A stretch of DNA of 64,000 nt from Sphingobium cyanobacteriorum (GCF_030580935.1 NZ_JAUQOM010000003.1:62001-126000); one strand, 5' to 3'. Positions 16,546 to 27,174 are shown, counted from the first letter of the stretch. Notes: generated from the sequence alone by a model not told the origin. Program-made: numbers and translations.

Positions 16546-17658
16546 CTAGGCCCCAGAAATCTGCACGGGGTCCAAGCCTGCCTCCTCCGGTTGGAGGAAC
16601 CGAGGTCTGCGATAGTCTGGCGCAAACGGCTCGCCAGTCTTCCACATGGTTATCATGAGGACGGCGAGTTTCCTTGCAACGGCAACCCGAGCCTTGAGGA
16701 ACCCGATCTTTGTTGCCAGCTGAAGCCCCCAGGAGCGCAATGAACTTTCGGCTTGAATGCTACAAAGCAGCACAGTGGCGGCTGTGACTAGATGCGTTCT
16801 GGTCAGTTTATTCCCGTGTCGGCTGATCCGGCCGCGGCGCGCGGTGACGCCGGACTGATAGAGCGTTGGCGTGAGGCCGAGATAAGGCCCAACATCCCTG
16901 TTGTGCTTGAAACGGTATGGGTCTCCGACAGCGCTGTAAAACGACAGCGACGTGATTGGGCCAACGCCAGGAATTGTCTGAAATCCAGCGCATGCCGGGA
17001 TGGTAGCGGCCATCGTGCGCATCTCGCGGTCCATATCTGCAATATGTGATCGCAGGGCTTCGCCCATGCTGACCAAAGGATCCAGGTCGATACCAATGGT
17101 CACACCACTCATGCGTAAGAGCCTCTGTTGCTTCGCGACCTCAGCCGCAAGCGAGCCTCGCCCGTTCAGGAGTTTGAGGCTGCCGCCATGTAATCTGAAT
17201 ATGGACTGGAGCAGGGCATCTATCTTGGCTCGGTGCTTCAGCAGGGTTCGACGGATGTTGATCATGATCCGGATGTCCTGATGCTCTATAGGCTTGACGT
17301 AAACCTGAGTGCCAGTTGCCTGGGCCAGTCGGCCAAGGTCAGCGAGACCTTTGGCGTCATTTGCATCAGTCTTCTGCCGTCGGATCGCGAGGAACTTGCT
17401 TGATTTGCGTACGTCCACGACTTGAACAGGAAAGCCGTACGAACGGAGATCCCGAACCATCTGAGTGCCGACACCGGCCTCGATTGTAACGGACTGGACT
17501 GGCTCGACGCCAAACCGCCGAAGGATGTCCCGGATGGGAGCGGCGCGGGTTTCAGTCTTAGCCTCGAAGAAAGCGTGGCCATCGGAATTAACAAGGCAGA
17601 TGGCGGTCTCGAGGTGTCCGGCGTCGAGGCCGACCCAGTAGCGCTGGTACCGTGGCAT
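16546..17658 (-). CDS. IS110-family transposase
   Basis: 370 residues. The N-terminal DEDD domain begins WVGLDAGHLETAICLV; KTDANDAKGLADL around residue 95 carries the third acidic site. The C-terminal transposase_20 domain has IPGVGPITSLSFYSAVGDPYRF-type sequence near 230 (helix-hairpin-helix) and the serine-containing domain typical of IS110. The gene looks full length and intact. IS110 elements move through an RNA-guided (bridge RNA) mechanism, with the RNA encoded in the flanking non-coding end; that RNA is not identified here. It separates the Hsp70/ADP-ribosylhydrolase part of the island from the S24 regulator and tRNA-Lys. Confidence 0.95.
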   Translation of the reverse strand: MPRYQRYWVGLDAGHLETAICLVNSDGHAFFEAKTETRAAPIRDILRRFGVEPVQSVTIEAGVGTQMVRDLRSYGFPVQVVDVRKSSKFLAIRRQKTDANDAKGLADLGRLAQATGTQVYVKPIEHQDIRIMINIRRTLLKHRAKIDALLQSIFRLHGGSLKLLNGRGSLAAEVAKQQRLLRMSGVTIGIDLDPLVSMGEALRSHIADMDREMRTMAATIPACAGFQTIPGVGPITSLSFYSAVGDPYRFKHNRDVGPYLGLTPTLYQSGVTARRGRISRHGNKLTRTHLVTAATVLLCSIQAESSLRSWGLQLATKIGFLKARVAVARKLAVLMITMWKTGEPFAPDYRRPRFLQPEEAGLDPVQISGA

Positions 17659-17777
17659 TCTATTCCAATGCGAATTTCGTTTCTCTCGGCTCTCGTAATG
17701 AGCTTCCGTGCGCTGGCCGACTAGGAATCGTCCTCACCAACGTGATATAGCCGTAGGAAATCGAAGGAGATGATAGG

Positions 17778-18389
17778 ATGGAGCCGCGTGATGCGTTGGA
17801 TGGCTTGATTGCCGAGCGAGGCGAGACCTACGCGTCGATATCGCGGCTTCTCGGAAGAAACTCGGCATACATCCAACAGTTCATCAAACGAGGCTCACCG
17901 GTCCGCCTTGAGCAAAGTGATATAGCTCTGCTGGCGTCGCATTTTGACGTTCCCCCGGAAGTGCTTGGCGGAAGGGACGGGCCGACAGTCGGGCAGCGTT
18001 CCATCGTCAAAGTCCCTGTGCTGAGCGGGAAGGATAGTGGCTCACGCCCATCATGGCGCCTAGTCGATGCGGATTGGTTAGCTCGGTTGAGTGATCAACC
18101 AGCCAGCGTCGCAATCCTTCCAATAGTCGGCGAGGCTATGGAGCCCGCTCTCTGCAATGGCGACGAGGTGATGATTGGACGAATGCGAAACCAGGAGGGC
18201 TTGCGTGAAGGCCTTTATGCCATCCGAGGCTCGTCTGAGATTTTCGTGAGGCGGATAGCACTCGACCCCACGAAGAACCGTTTGACCGTTCTCACCGACC
18301 ATCCCGCATATCCAAGCTGGCACGGTATTCAACGTAAGGGCGTCGACGTTGTAGGGCGGGTGATCTGGATCGGAGCTCGTGTGCCCTAG
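17778..18389 (+). CDS. LexA/C1-like S24-family regulator lacking catalytic residues
   Basis: 203 residues with GAAGGAG upstream. An N-terminal HTH (about residues 8-60, TYASISRLLGRNSAYIQQFI) is joined to an S24 beta domain (about 115-200). In active members the serine sits in G-D-S-M-x-P-T; here the segment reads GEAMEPAL, so Ser is Ala. The lysine of the dyad, normally in the strand before '..ri', is Arg (IFVRRIALDP). Self-cleavage is therefore not expected, and the domain would act only in dimerisation. It resembles the short S24 regulators common in sphingomonads. It could repress genes of the island or be a housekeeping regulator next to tRNA-Lys. Confidence 0.85.
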   Translation: MEPRDALDGLIAERGETYASISRLLGRNSAYIQQFIKRGSPVRLEQSDIALLASHFDVPPEVLGGRDGPTVGQRSIVKVPVLSGKDSGSRPSWRLVDADWLARLSDQPASVAILPIVGEAMEPALCNGDEVMIGRMRNQEGLREGLYAIRGSSEIFVRRIALDPTKNRLTVLTDHPAYPSWHGIQRKGVDVVGRVIWIGARVP

Positions 18390-18687
18390 CGGCCCCTACA
18401 TCCCTGCGGAGCCAGAGGCTCGTGGTGGCCATTCAAAGGTAGCATGCTGGTTCGAAGCAGAGTGGAATTAGCCGTCGCAATGGTCGGCAGGTGTGGTCAC
18501 GACTCGCTTAAGTCCTGAGGTCCCCCTCGCTCGCCCGCAGTCCGGCTCCTGGGGCGCTGGAGCGTAGCGCTTGACCATGCTCGATGGTGGAATCGCGTGC
18601 TGCTACCTAGAGAGCTACCTAGCACGCAGATCCCGGCATCCGCCGCACTTTGTCAGATCTTTAACCATTTGAAAAATGGGGAGAAAG
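18390..18687. other. Intergenic region between the island regulator and tRNA-Lys
   Basis: About 300 bases without a supported gene. It contains a small direct repeat (GCTACCTAG twice near 18600-18622) and an A-rich stretch just before the tRNA 3' end. I looked for a second copy of the tRNA-Lys 3' end as an attachment repeat and found none here. Confidence 0.4.
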
Positions 18688-18763
<76 letters not shown>

Positions 18764-18868
18764 ATGCCGGTTGGAAACGGATCCGGCGTGGGCGGGCTGT
18801 TAGCAGTCGGCCGAGACTTTGCAAACAGGAAATCATCCCGGCCGGCATTTTTTCTAAAAACCGGGATT

Positions 18869-19981
18869 TCACGCCCAGTTTCGTGGCCCCGACTGGCGCT
18901 TGCCGGCGCGGTCGATTGCCATGATGATGCCCACGCACAGCATCACCGTCAGCATCGACGATCCGCCATAGGACATGAAGGGCAGGGGGATGCCGACCAC
19001 CGGGGCCAGGCCCATCACCATCATCAGGTTGATCGCGACATAGAAGAAGATGGTGGTGGTCAGCCCCGCCGCCGCCATGCGGGCAAATTTGTCCTGCGTC
19101 CGCATCGCCACGCGGATGCCCCAGCGGAACAGCAGCATGAAGGCCAGGATCAGCAGCGTACCGCCCAGCAGTCCCCATTCCTCCGCCATGGTGGCGAATA
19201 CGAAATCGGTATGGCCTTCGGGCAGATAGTCGAGATGGCTCTGGGTGCCGTTGAGGAAGCCCTTGCCCCACAGGCCGCCGGAACCGATCGCGATCTTCGA
19301 CTGGCTGATATGATAGCCCGCACCCAGCGGATCGCTTTCGGGATCAAGGAAGATGAGGACACGATTTTTCTGATAATCGTGCAGGAAACTGAAGGCGATC
19401 GGAATGATCGCGCAACCGGCCAGGCCCGTGCCGACGAAAAGGCGCAGCGGCAGCCCGGCAAGGAACATCACGGTGACACCACCCGCCGCGATCATCGTTG
19501 CGGTGCCCAGGTCCGGCTGGATCAGGACCAGCGCCCATGGCACGCCGATCAGCACCAGCGCAGGCCAGACCGCGTTCCAGCGCCGTATTTCCCCCACCGG
19601 CAGCATCGCGTAAAAGCGGGCGACCGTCAGAACGATGATGGGCTTCATGAATTCCGATGGCTGAAGCTGCATGAAGCCGAGGTTGATCCAGCGCTGGCTG
19701 CCCCCCGCGACACCACCGATCAGTTCGACCAGGAACAGGGCCGCCAGGACCGCGCCATAGGCGGGAAAGGCGAAGCGGGCGAATATCTCGATAGGCACAC
19801 GGCTGAGCGCCAGCGCCATGGCGGAGAAGATGACGAAGCGGACGCTCTGGTTGACCGCCCAGGGGAAGATGTGGCCGTTTGCCGCGCTGTAGAGGACGAT
19901 CGTCCCGAATCCCGCGATCGCCAGCAGAAGGCCCAGGATGCGCCAGGGAAATTCGGTCAGGGCTTTGGGCACGACGCTCAT
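18869..19981 (-). CDS. rodA: Rod-shape SEDS peptidoglycan glycosyltransferase RodA
   Basis: 370 residues, start ATG at 19981 overlapping the mrdA stop (ATGA). Polytopic membrane protein with the SEDS signatures: GGSQRWINLGFMQLQPSEFMK (family core), GLPLRL-type loops, HTDFVFA and the C-terminal GIPLPFMSYGGSS. RodA polymerises glycan strands for lateral wall growth as a complex with PBP2, encoded just upstream, and is steered by MreBCD. A longer frame running into this gene from the right is a shadow of mrdA and not a fusion. Last gene of a five-gene elongasome cluster read leftwards. Confidence 0.98.
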   Translation of the reverse strand: MSVVPKALTEFPWRILGLLLAIAGFGTIVLYSAANGHIFPWAVNQSVRFVIFSAMALALSRVPIEIFARFAFPAYGAVLAALFLVELIGGVAGGSQRWINLGFMQLQPSEFMKPIIVLTVARFYAMLPVGEIRRWNAVWPALVLIGVPWALVLIQPDLGTATMIAAGGVTVMFLAGLPLRLFVGTGLAGCAIIPIAFSFLHDYQKNRVLIFLDPESDPLGAGYHISQSKIAIGSGGLWGKGFLNGTQSHLDYLPEGHTDFVFATMAEEWGLLGGTLLILAFMLLFRWGIRVAMRTQDKFARMAAAGLTTTIFFYVAINLMMVMGLAPVVGIPLPFMSYGGSSMLTVMLCVGIIMAIDRAGKRQSGPRNWA

Positions 19982-22056
19982 GGCGCGCTCGCGCGGTTGG
20001 CGGGCGGCGGAACATCCTCCTCCTCGGCTGGTGACGGCGGGGGAGGGGCAGGGGCAGGTGGCGCGGGGGCTGACGCATTGGCGGCATTGTCCGCCGCATT
20101 GTCGGCGGGTGGAGCGACTTCGCCCTTTTCGATCGCCTTGGCCAGGCGGAAAGCGGCCATCTGCCGCGCCTGCCGCTCGGCCGGGGGGCCGCCCCAGCCC
20201 TTTTCCAGCGTTTCCAGCTTCTCCATCGCCTTGGCCGGATCGAACAGGTAGGACAGCGTATCGCTGGCGATCATCGGCGCGTCCTCGTTGCGGATGGTGT
20301 GGCCACCATGTTCGATGATACAGGCGATGGCGTAGCGGGGATTGTCGAACGGGGCGAAACCCTGGAACAGGGCGTGGTCGCGCAGCTTGAAGGGCAGGCC
20401 GGCATTGCCGCGCACGCCGCCCGCACGTTCCGCCATGGTGATGCGGCGGACCTGCGCCGTGCCGGTCTTGCCCGCGATCATGACGCCAGGGATCGAACTG
20501 CGCGCCGCGCCGCCGGTGCCGCCGCCATTGACCACTGCGTTCATCGCGTCGCGGATGACGACCAGATGCTCCTCGGTCGACCCGACCGGCGCGGGTTCCG
20601 CCCGTGGCGCACCGAAGATGAAGTTCGGCATCAACTGCTTGCCGGTCGCCAGCCGCGCCGCCATCACCGCCATTTGTAGCGGGTTGATGAGCATATAGCC
20701 CTGACCGATGGTGGCATTCACGGTATCGTACACCTGCCATTTCTGGTTATATTTCCGTTCCTTCCACGCCGGGTCTGGTACAGTGCCATAACTCTGGCTG
20801 GGGAAGGGCAGATCGAATTTCTGGCCCATGCCGACGCGGTGCGCCATGCTGGCGATCCGGTCCATGCCGATCCGCTGGGCCATCTGGTAAAAATAGATAT
20901 CGCAGCTCTGCGCGATCGCGCCGCGCATGTTGAGCGGGCCATGGCCACGCCGCTTGTGGCAATGGAACAGCGTGTTGCCTACCCGGATCGCGCCGCCGCA
21001 ACTGACCGTTTCGGCGGGTGATATGCCCGCTTCCAGCAGCGCCAGCGCCACCATGGGCTTCACGGTCGATCCGGGCGGATAAAGGCCCTGCAACGTCTTG
21101 TTGCGCAGGGGGACATGATCGTCCTTCGACAGCATTTCATATTCCAGATGGCTGATGCCGTCGGAAAAGCTGTTGGGATCGAAGCTGGGCATGGAGGCGA
21201 GCGCCAGCACATCGCCATTATGGCAGTCGATCACCACCACCGATCCGCTCTGGGTCGCCAGCCGCCGCCCGGCATATTCCTGAAGGCCCGCGTCGATGGT
21301 GAGCTTGATCGAGCGACCGGGCGTGTCCTGGCGCGTCGTCAGTTCCTGCATGATCTTGCCGCGCGCGGTGACTTCCACACGCTTGGCGCCGGGCTTGCCG
21401 GTCAAGGGGCGATCGAACGCCTTTTCAAGGCCATCCTTGCCGACCTTGAAACCCGGTGTGATGAGCAGCGGGTCTTTGCGCGCCTTATAGTCCTCCGCCG
21501 TCGCCGGGCCGACATAGCCCAGCAGATGGCCGACCGTGGCGCCAGCGGGGTAGTAGCGCGAAAAGCCCTGGCTGGGCGCAACACCCGGCAGGTCGGGCAG
21601 ACGCACGCTGATGGCGGCATATTGGTCATAGGTCAGCTTGTCGGCAACCTGTACCGGGCGGAAGCCAGCGGACTTTTCCAGATCCTCGCGTATGCGATCC
21701 ACCTCGTCCGGTTCCAGCTTCAAAAGTTGGGCGAGGCGCGTGATGGTGCCTTCAGGGTCGATCACCCGTTGCGGGATCAGGTCAACGCGGAAATCGGTGC
21801 GGTTGTTGGCCAGCGGCCGCCCGTTGCGATCGATGATCCAGCCCCGGCGTGGCGGGATCAGCGTCAGGTTGACACGATTGCTTTCCGAAAGGAGGCTGTA
21901 TTTCTCATTCTGGACGATACTGATCCACGCCATCCGCCCGACCAGCACCGCGCCGATCGCGCCCTGCAACCCGCCGACCACCATCGCGCGCCGCGAAAAG
22001 GTGAAGGACTGGGTGGCTTCGGTGACGATCTTGCGCTTGGGGAACAGGAATTTCAT
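19978..22056 (-). CDS. mrdA: Penicillin-binding protein 2 (class B transpeptidase)
   Basis: 692 residues, start ATG at 22056 (MKFLFPKRK), overlapping the mreD stop. One N-terminal membrane helix, a PBP dimerisation domain, then the transpeptidase with motif 1 STVK (in LYPPGSTVKPM), motif 2 SCD (AIAQSCDIYF) and motif 3 KTGT. Motif 2 as S-x-D instead of S-x-N is usual for PBP2. The C-terminal 50 residues are an acidic, Ala/Pro-rich tail (PAPPAPAPPPPSP), longer than in enterics and common in sphingomonads. It crosslinks side-wall peptidoglycan together with RodA. Confidence 0.97.
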   Translation of the reverse strand: MKFLFPKRKIVTEATQSFTFSRRAMVVGGLQGAIGAVLVGRMAWISIVQNEKYSLLSESNRVNLTLIPPRRGWIIDRNGRPLANNRTDFRVDLIPQRVIDPEGTITRLAQLLKLEPDEVDRIREDLEKSAGFRPVQVADKLTYDQYAAISVRLPDLPGVAPSQGFSRYYPAGATVGHLLGYVGPATAEDYKARKDPLLITPGFKVGKDGLEKAFDRPLTGKPGAKRVEVTARGKIMQELTTRQDTPGRSIKLTIDAGLQEYAGRRLATQSGSVVVIDCHNGDVLALASMPSFDPNSFSDGISHLEYEMLSKDDHVPLRNKTLQGLYPPGSTVKPMVALALLEAGISPAETVSCGGAIRVGNTLFHCHKRRGHGPLNMRGAIAQSCDIYFYQMAQRIGMDRIASMAHRVGMGQKFDLPFPSQSYGTVPDPAWKERKYNQKWQVYDTVNATIGQGYMLINPLQMAVMAARLATGKQLMPNFIFGAPRAEPAPVGSTEEHLVVIRDAMNAVVNGGGTGGAARSSIPGVMIAGKTGTAQVRRITMAERAGGVRGNAGLPFKLRDHALFQGFAPFDNPRYAIACIIEHGGHTIRNEDAPMIASDTLSYLFDPAKAMEKLETLEKGWGGPPAERQARQMAAFRLAKAIEKGEVAPPADNAADNAANASAPAPPAPAPPPPSPAEEEDVPPPANRASAP

Positions 22057-22580
22057 GCCATGACGCGCCAGCGGTCGATCCGCGCGCACTGGCGGACAAC
22101 GAACGGAAACAGCAGGATCGTCCAGACGATCTGGGGCGTGACCAGGATGAAGCGCACGGAACCTCCGCCGGTGATCCGGGCGAAGAACAGGCCACCGGAA
22201 ATGCAGAAGATAATGGCGAGTGCGGCGATTAGCCAGTCCTGCCGGTAGCTGCGCCACACCATCCGATGTTCGATCCAGTCGATGCCGATCAGCGCGACGG
22301 TCCACAGGAACATGGCAGAGCCGATCGGCTGGCCGCTCATCATGTCGTCGAACAGGCCGAGCGGCAGGCCGATCCATGCGCGCCACAATTCGGGCCGCAA
22401 CAATCGCCAGGACAACAGGATCAGCAGGCCGAAGGGCGGCAGGATCGCGGTCTGGGCAATGACCGGCAGCGCCGTCAGGAAAGACCCCAGCATCACGGTG
22501 GCGACCGGCGTGCCGGCCAGCCGGAAGCGAGAGGGATAGCGCCCCAGCCGCGGCACATGATGCAGATGCGGGTCGATCAT
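22053..22580 (-). CDS. mreD: Rod shape-determining protein MreD
   Basis: 175 residues; overlaps mrdA downstream and mreC upstream by four bases each. Small polytopic membrane protein with four or five hydrophobic segments (LGSFLTALPVIAQTAILPPFG; GLFDDMMSGQPIGSAMF; LAIIFCISGGLFFARI), matching MreD size and layout. It links MreC and the MreB filament to the RodA/PBP2 synthase in the inner membrane. Identification rests on the hydropathy, the G.fdDm..g.p.G motif and its fixed position in the mre cluster. Confidence 0.95.
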   Translation of the reverse strand: MIDPHLHHVPRLGRYPSRFRLAGTPVATVMLGSFLTALPVIAQTAILPPFGLLILLSWRLLRPELWRAWIGLPLGLFDDMMSGQPIGSAMFLWTVALIGIDWIEHRMVWRSYRQDWLIAALAIIFCISGGLFFARITGGGSVRFILVTPQIVWTILLFPFVVRQCARIDRWRVMA

Positions 22581-23488
22581 GGCGCGACGGCGTTGCCGGC
22601 CTGCGCCTCTTCGCCGACAGGGGCGACCGGGCCGGGCCGGGTCACGGCTTCCTCGAAAATGCGCTCCACCACCACGGCGTCGACGCGGGCGGGGTTGGCG
22701 AGGGGCACGCCATAGGCGATCTCGCCTTGCGCGCGGACCACGACCGCGACCGGGATATTGGGCTGATAGACGCCGCCAATCCCCGATGTGACGAGCAGGT
22801 CGCCCGGCTTGAAGGGATTGCGGCCTGCGGTCAGCGCGCGGATTTCCACGGATCCGTCGCCCAGCCCGGTCGAGATGGCCGGGATATTGTCATTCGCGCG
22901 GCGCACCGGCACGATATTGCTGGTGTCGGTCAGCAGCAGCACGTCGGCGCTGTTGGGGCTGGTGATATGGATGCGGCCGATCAGCCCTTCGGGCGCGCGC
23001 ACCGGCATCCCCGGCCGCACCCCCTGCCAACGGCCGGCGTTCAGGCGCGCAAAGCGCCGCGCGCTGCTGGCGGAGGAGGCGATCAGCCGGGCGGTCAGCA
23101 GGTCGCTGCTGTCCTCATCCACCAGCTTCAGCAGTTTCTTGAGGCGCAGATTTTCCTGCGCGACGGCCTTGGCTTCGATGATGCGGTTGCGGTCGGCCTC
23201 CACCTGGCGGCGCAGGCTGACATTCTGCGATCCCGCACGCCAGTAGGCGGCCAGCACTTCATCGACAGAGCCGACGCCGCTGACCATCGATTTCATGGTG
23301 ACGGACATCGGGCGGCTGATTTCGGACGCGGCGATGCGCAGGGCGGCAAAGCCGGTGGGATCGAACATGGCGACCACCACCAGCAACAAGCCTATGGCCG
23401 CGCCGGCAACCGCCACGACATAGCTGGCGAACAGGCTATATTGCGCCCTCCGGTTGATGCCGGGGCGTCGGCTGGGTGGCCGCGCCAT
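22577..23488 (-). CDS. mreC: Rod shape-determining protein MreC
   Basis: 303 residues. Basic N-terminus, one membrane helix (about 20-42), a coiled coil (about 85-125, RRQVEADRNRIIEAKAVAQ) and the beta-barrel periplasmic domain with ARLIASSASS, PVRAPEGLIGRI and LLTDTSNIVPVR, followed by GDLLVTSGIGGVYQPNIPV, all MreC hallmarks. It forms the periplasmic scaffold that activates PBP2. Seventeen bases after mreB, so one operon. Confidence 0.97.
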   Translation of the reverse strand: MARPPSRRPGINRRAQYSLFASYVVAVAGAAIGLLLVVVAMFDPTGFAALRIAASEISRPMSVTMKSMVSGVGSVDEVLAAYWRAGSQNVSLRRQVEADRNRIIEAKAVAQENLRLKKLLKLVDEDSSDLLTARLIASSASSARRFARLNAGRWQGVRPGMPVRAPEGLIGRIHITSPNSADVLLLTDTSNIVPVRRANDNIPAISTGLGDGSVEIRALTAGRNPFKPGDLLVTSGIGGVYQPNIPVAVVVRAQGEIAYGVPLANPARVDAVVVERIFEEAVTRPGPVAPVGEEAQAGNAVAP

Positions 23489-23505
23489 CTAATCGTCCTT
23501 CTCGA

Positions 23506-24555
<1,050 letters not shown>

Positions 24556-24710
24556 TTATCCTGTTTCGCCCGCCGTCCCCGCGACGCGATGGGGATCGTC
24601 GGAAAGCGGTTTTGCCCGTCCGTTGCTTCCTTCTTCCTTGCCCCTTGCAGCGCAAAAAATATCGGGTTCGCGGCTCGCGGAAAGCGCTCGCTTGGGCTAG
24701 TCCCTAATCA

Positions 24711-26513
24711 ATGTCAATACGCCGCCTGCCCGAACATCTGGTCAATCGTATCGCTGCCGGTGAAGTGGTCGAAAGACCCGCCAGCGCGCTCAAGGAGATT
24801 GTCGAAAACGCTTTGGATGCGGGCGCGACTCGCATCGCGATCCGCCTGTCGAATGGCGGGCTGGACCGGATCGAGGTGAGTGACGATGGCTGTGGCATGG
24901 ATTCGGCCGACATGGCGCTGGCGCTGGAACGCCATGCCACGTCCAAGCTGCCCGACGATGCGATTGAAAATGTGGCGACATTGGGGTTTCGGGGGGAAGC
25001 GCTGCCATCGATCGCCAGCGTCGCGCGCCTGTCGATCGACAGTCGCGTGCGCGGGGCCGATGGCTGGAACCGCACGGTCGACAATGGCCGGCTGGTGGCG
25101 GAGGGGCCGGCGGCGCTGCCCCCCGGCACCCGCGTCACCGTGGAGCAACTGTTCGCCAAAGTGCCCGCGCGCCGCAAATTCCTGCGCTCGGCCAAGGCTG
25201 AATATGCCGCCTGCCTCGACATCGTCCGGCGTCTCGCAATGGCACATCCTGCCGTGGCTTTCTCGGTCGAGCATGACGGGCGGCGGGTGCTGGGCGTGCA
25301 GGGGGACGAAGCGCGCGAGGACCGGGTCGCCGCGCTGACCGACCGGCAATTGGCCGACAATCATGTCATCGTGTCGCTGGAACGCGAAGGCATCCGCCTG
25401 TCGGGCGTCGCATCGCTGCCGACCTACAACCGGGGCGTTGGCGATCATCAATATCTGTTCGTCAATGGCCGCCCGGTGAAGGACCGGCTGCTGATCGGCG
25501 CACTGCGCGGCGCCTATGCCGACATGCTCGCGCGCGACCGGCATCCGGTCGTGGCGCTGTTCCTGGACGTGCCCGCGCAGGAGGTGGACGTGAATGTCCA
25601 CCCCGCCAAGACCGAGGTGCGCTTCCGCGATCCGGCGCTGATCCGCGGCATGATCGTGTCCGGCCTGCGCCGCGCGCTGGATGCCGAAGGCTTTCGTGCG
25701 GTGCAGCATGCCGATGCCGCCGGATTGGCGGCATGGCGGCCGGAGCCGGTGTCGCCCACCCCGATCGGGGCGATGCCGATCTTCGACGCGGTGGCGGCCA
25801 CGCCCGCAAGCTACAGTCAGTTCGCGCCGTCCGCGCTCGCCGATCGCCGCGCCTCTTTCCTCACGCCCCCGCCGCAGGCCCGCGCCGAACCGGCCGCCGC
25901 CCCGGCGCCGGAGGGCAACAGCTTTCCGCTGGGCGTCGCGCGGGGGCAGGTGGCGCGCACCTATATCGTGGCGGAAGCGGAGGATGGGCTGGTGATCGTG
26001 GACCAGCACGCGGCGCATGAACGGCTGACGCTGGAGCGGATGCGCCGTGCGATGGAGGGCCAGGACAACGGCAATCGTGTCGCAAGTCAGGCGCTGCTGT
26101 TGCCCGAAGTGGTGGAACTGGACGAACCGGCCTGCGACCGGCTGGAGGCGCGGATCGCCGAACTGCGCGACTTCGGGCTGGAACTGGAGCGGTTCGGTCC
26201 GTCGGCGATGCTGGTCCGGTCGGTCCCGGCGATGCTGGGGCAGGCGGACGCGCAGGGACTGGTGACGGACCTGGCCGACGATCTCGCCGCCTATGACAGT
26301 GCATTGTCGCTCAAGGAACGGCTCGATCTCGTCGCCGCGACGATGGCCTGCCACGGATCGGTCCGCGCGGGCCGGGTGCTGAGCGTCGCCGAGATGAACG
26401 CCCTGCTGCGCGAGATGGAAGTCACGCCGCGATCGGGCCAGTGCAATCATGGGCGACCGACCTGGGTGAAACTATCGCATCCAGAAATCGAGAAACTTTT
26501 TGGACGTAAATAA
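24711..26513 (+). CDS. mutL: DNA mismatch repair protein MutL (3' end apparently replaced)
   Basis: 600 residues. N-terminal GHKL ATPase with VVERPASALKEIVENALDAGAT, DDGCGM and GFRGEALPSI, then the transducer domain (ending NVHPAKTEVRF). The C-terminal endonuclease-type dimerisation domain has DQHAAHERL, ACHGSVRAGR and CNHGRPTW at the end. MutL couples MutS mismatch recognition to excision. The last 17 codons (TWVKLSHPEIEKLFGRK) switch to A/T-rich codons, and a second, differently spelled copy of the same peptide end lies 600 bases downstream, so this 3' end seems to have been supplied by an inserted segment. Confidence 0.97.
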   Translation: MSIRRLPEHLVNRIAAGEVVERPASALKEIVENALDAGATRIAIRLSNGGLDRIEVSDDGCGMDSADMALALERHATSKLPDDAIENVATLGFRGEALPSIASVARLSIDSRVRGADGWNRTVDNGRLVAEGPAALPPGTRVTVEQLFAKVPARRKFLRSAKAEYAACLDIVRRLAMAHPAVAFSVEHDGRRVLGVQGDEAREDRVAALTDRQLADNHVIVSLEREGIRLSGVASLPTYNRGVGDHQYLFVNGRPVKDRLLIGALRGAYADMLARDRHPVVALFLDVPAQEVDVNVHPAKTEVRFRDPALIRGMIVSGLRRALDAEGFRAVQHADAAGLAAWRPEPVSPTPIGAMPIFDAVAATPASYSQFAPSALADRRASFLTPPPQARAEPAAAPAPEGNSFPLGVARGQVARTYIVAEAEDGLVIVDQHAAHERLTLERMRRAMEGQDNGNRVASQALLLPEVVELDEPACDRLEARIAELRDFGLELERFGPSAMLVRSVPAMLGQADAQGLVTDLADDLAAYDSALSLKERLDLVAATMACHGSVRAGRVLSVAEMNALLREMEVTPRSGQCNHGRPTWVKLSHPEIEKLFGRK

Positions 26514-26715
26514 TTAAAATGTATAGATAAAATATATTGGCGGCGGTGAACTTTTCTGAGCAATCCAGTAGGTTGGTGCACAAACGGCAATATCATCGAA
26601 CGACCACTTGCGAACACTCGCTGCGCGGTCGCATAACGTGAAGATGTCTCAGCCTCCGTCCAAGTCAGACCGAATGGAACTTCGTCGCGCAACGGGGACC
26701 AGATCGTTACCTGTG

Positions 26716-27054
26716 ATGACATCGGTGGCTTATCATCGCGGGCCAGCCTGCCTTTGGCCGCACGCCTGTTTTGATTGCCGAAAATCATGGAAGCTGCCCG
26801 ACGAAGCCACAGGTAAATGCCCGGAATGTAGCGGCCCTCTTCATTCGATGGGGCGCGCGTTCAAAGTGCCCAAGAAGTCAGATAGCGAGCAGTGGGCCAA
26901 AGTCCGTGCCCTTTGGTTTGCTGGCTTTCGATTCGTGAACCACACACGCTGGCGAGACGCTGAGGCATTTCCAGAGCGTCTGAGGGAGGTCGAGGACTTT
27001 ATCCGGCGCAACCCGCACCATCCATTCCGGGTGGCAGAGCCGAACGGCAGCTAG
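26716..27054 (+). CDS. Small zinc-ribbon protein on the segment inserted after mutL
   Basis: About 112 residues from the ATG at 26716; in-frame ATGs at 26608, 26644 and 26674 are alternatives and none has a strong ribosome site. A CxxC...CxxC ribbon (CFDCRKSWKL then CPECSGPL) is followed by MGRAFKVPKKSDSEQW and a WFAGFRF segment. Similar small proteins of unknown function occur scattered in proteobacteria. The surrounding 600 bases are A/T-rich compared with mutL and the next gene, and the gene sits between two copies of the mutL 3' end, so it looks like cargo. Confidence 0.7.
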   Translation: MTSVAYHRGPACLWPHACFDCRKSWKLPDEATGKCPECSGPLHSMGRAFKVPKKSDSEQWAKVRALWFAGFRFVNHTRWRDAEAFPERLREVEDFIRRNPHHPFRVAEPNGS

Positions 27055-27120
27055 CTATCCATGCCAGACATTGACGTGGAGGTTCGAAACGTCCGCTTTC
27101 TGCGGTTGTTTTGTGACTCA

Positions 27121-27174
27121 ACCTTGGTGAAACTTGGCCATGGCGACATAGAGAAACTGTTCGGAAGGAAATGA
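27121..27174 (+). pseudogene. Remnant of the original mutL 3' end
   Basis: The frame starting at 27121 reads TLVKLGHGDIEKLFGRK and stop. The end of mutL at 26460-26513 reads TWVKLSHPEIEKLFGRK and stop. The two agree at 13 of 17 residues but use different codons and share only short identical stretches (GGTGAAACT, GAGAAACT). The remnant uses somewhat more G/C-rich codons than the present tail, and its GGAAGGA serves as ribosome site for the gene starting at 27179, as expected if mutL once ended here, four bases before that gene. Confidence 0.8.

Noticed and set aside
16546..17658. IS110 element as the carrier of the island
   Set aside because: It is a single-gene insertion sequence; nothing links its ends to the large operon, and the tRNA-Lys edge lies outside it.
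18869..20740. A 623-codon leftward frame that would fuse extra sequence to RodA
   Set aside because: The upstream part is an out-of-frame reading of mrdA; RodA has its own ATG at 19981 overlapping the mrdA stop.
24714..26450. A 578-codon leftward frame opposite mutL
   Set aside because: High-GC antisense artefact; mutL motifs on the other strand are complete.
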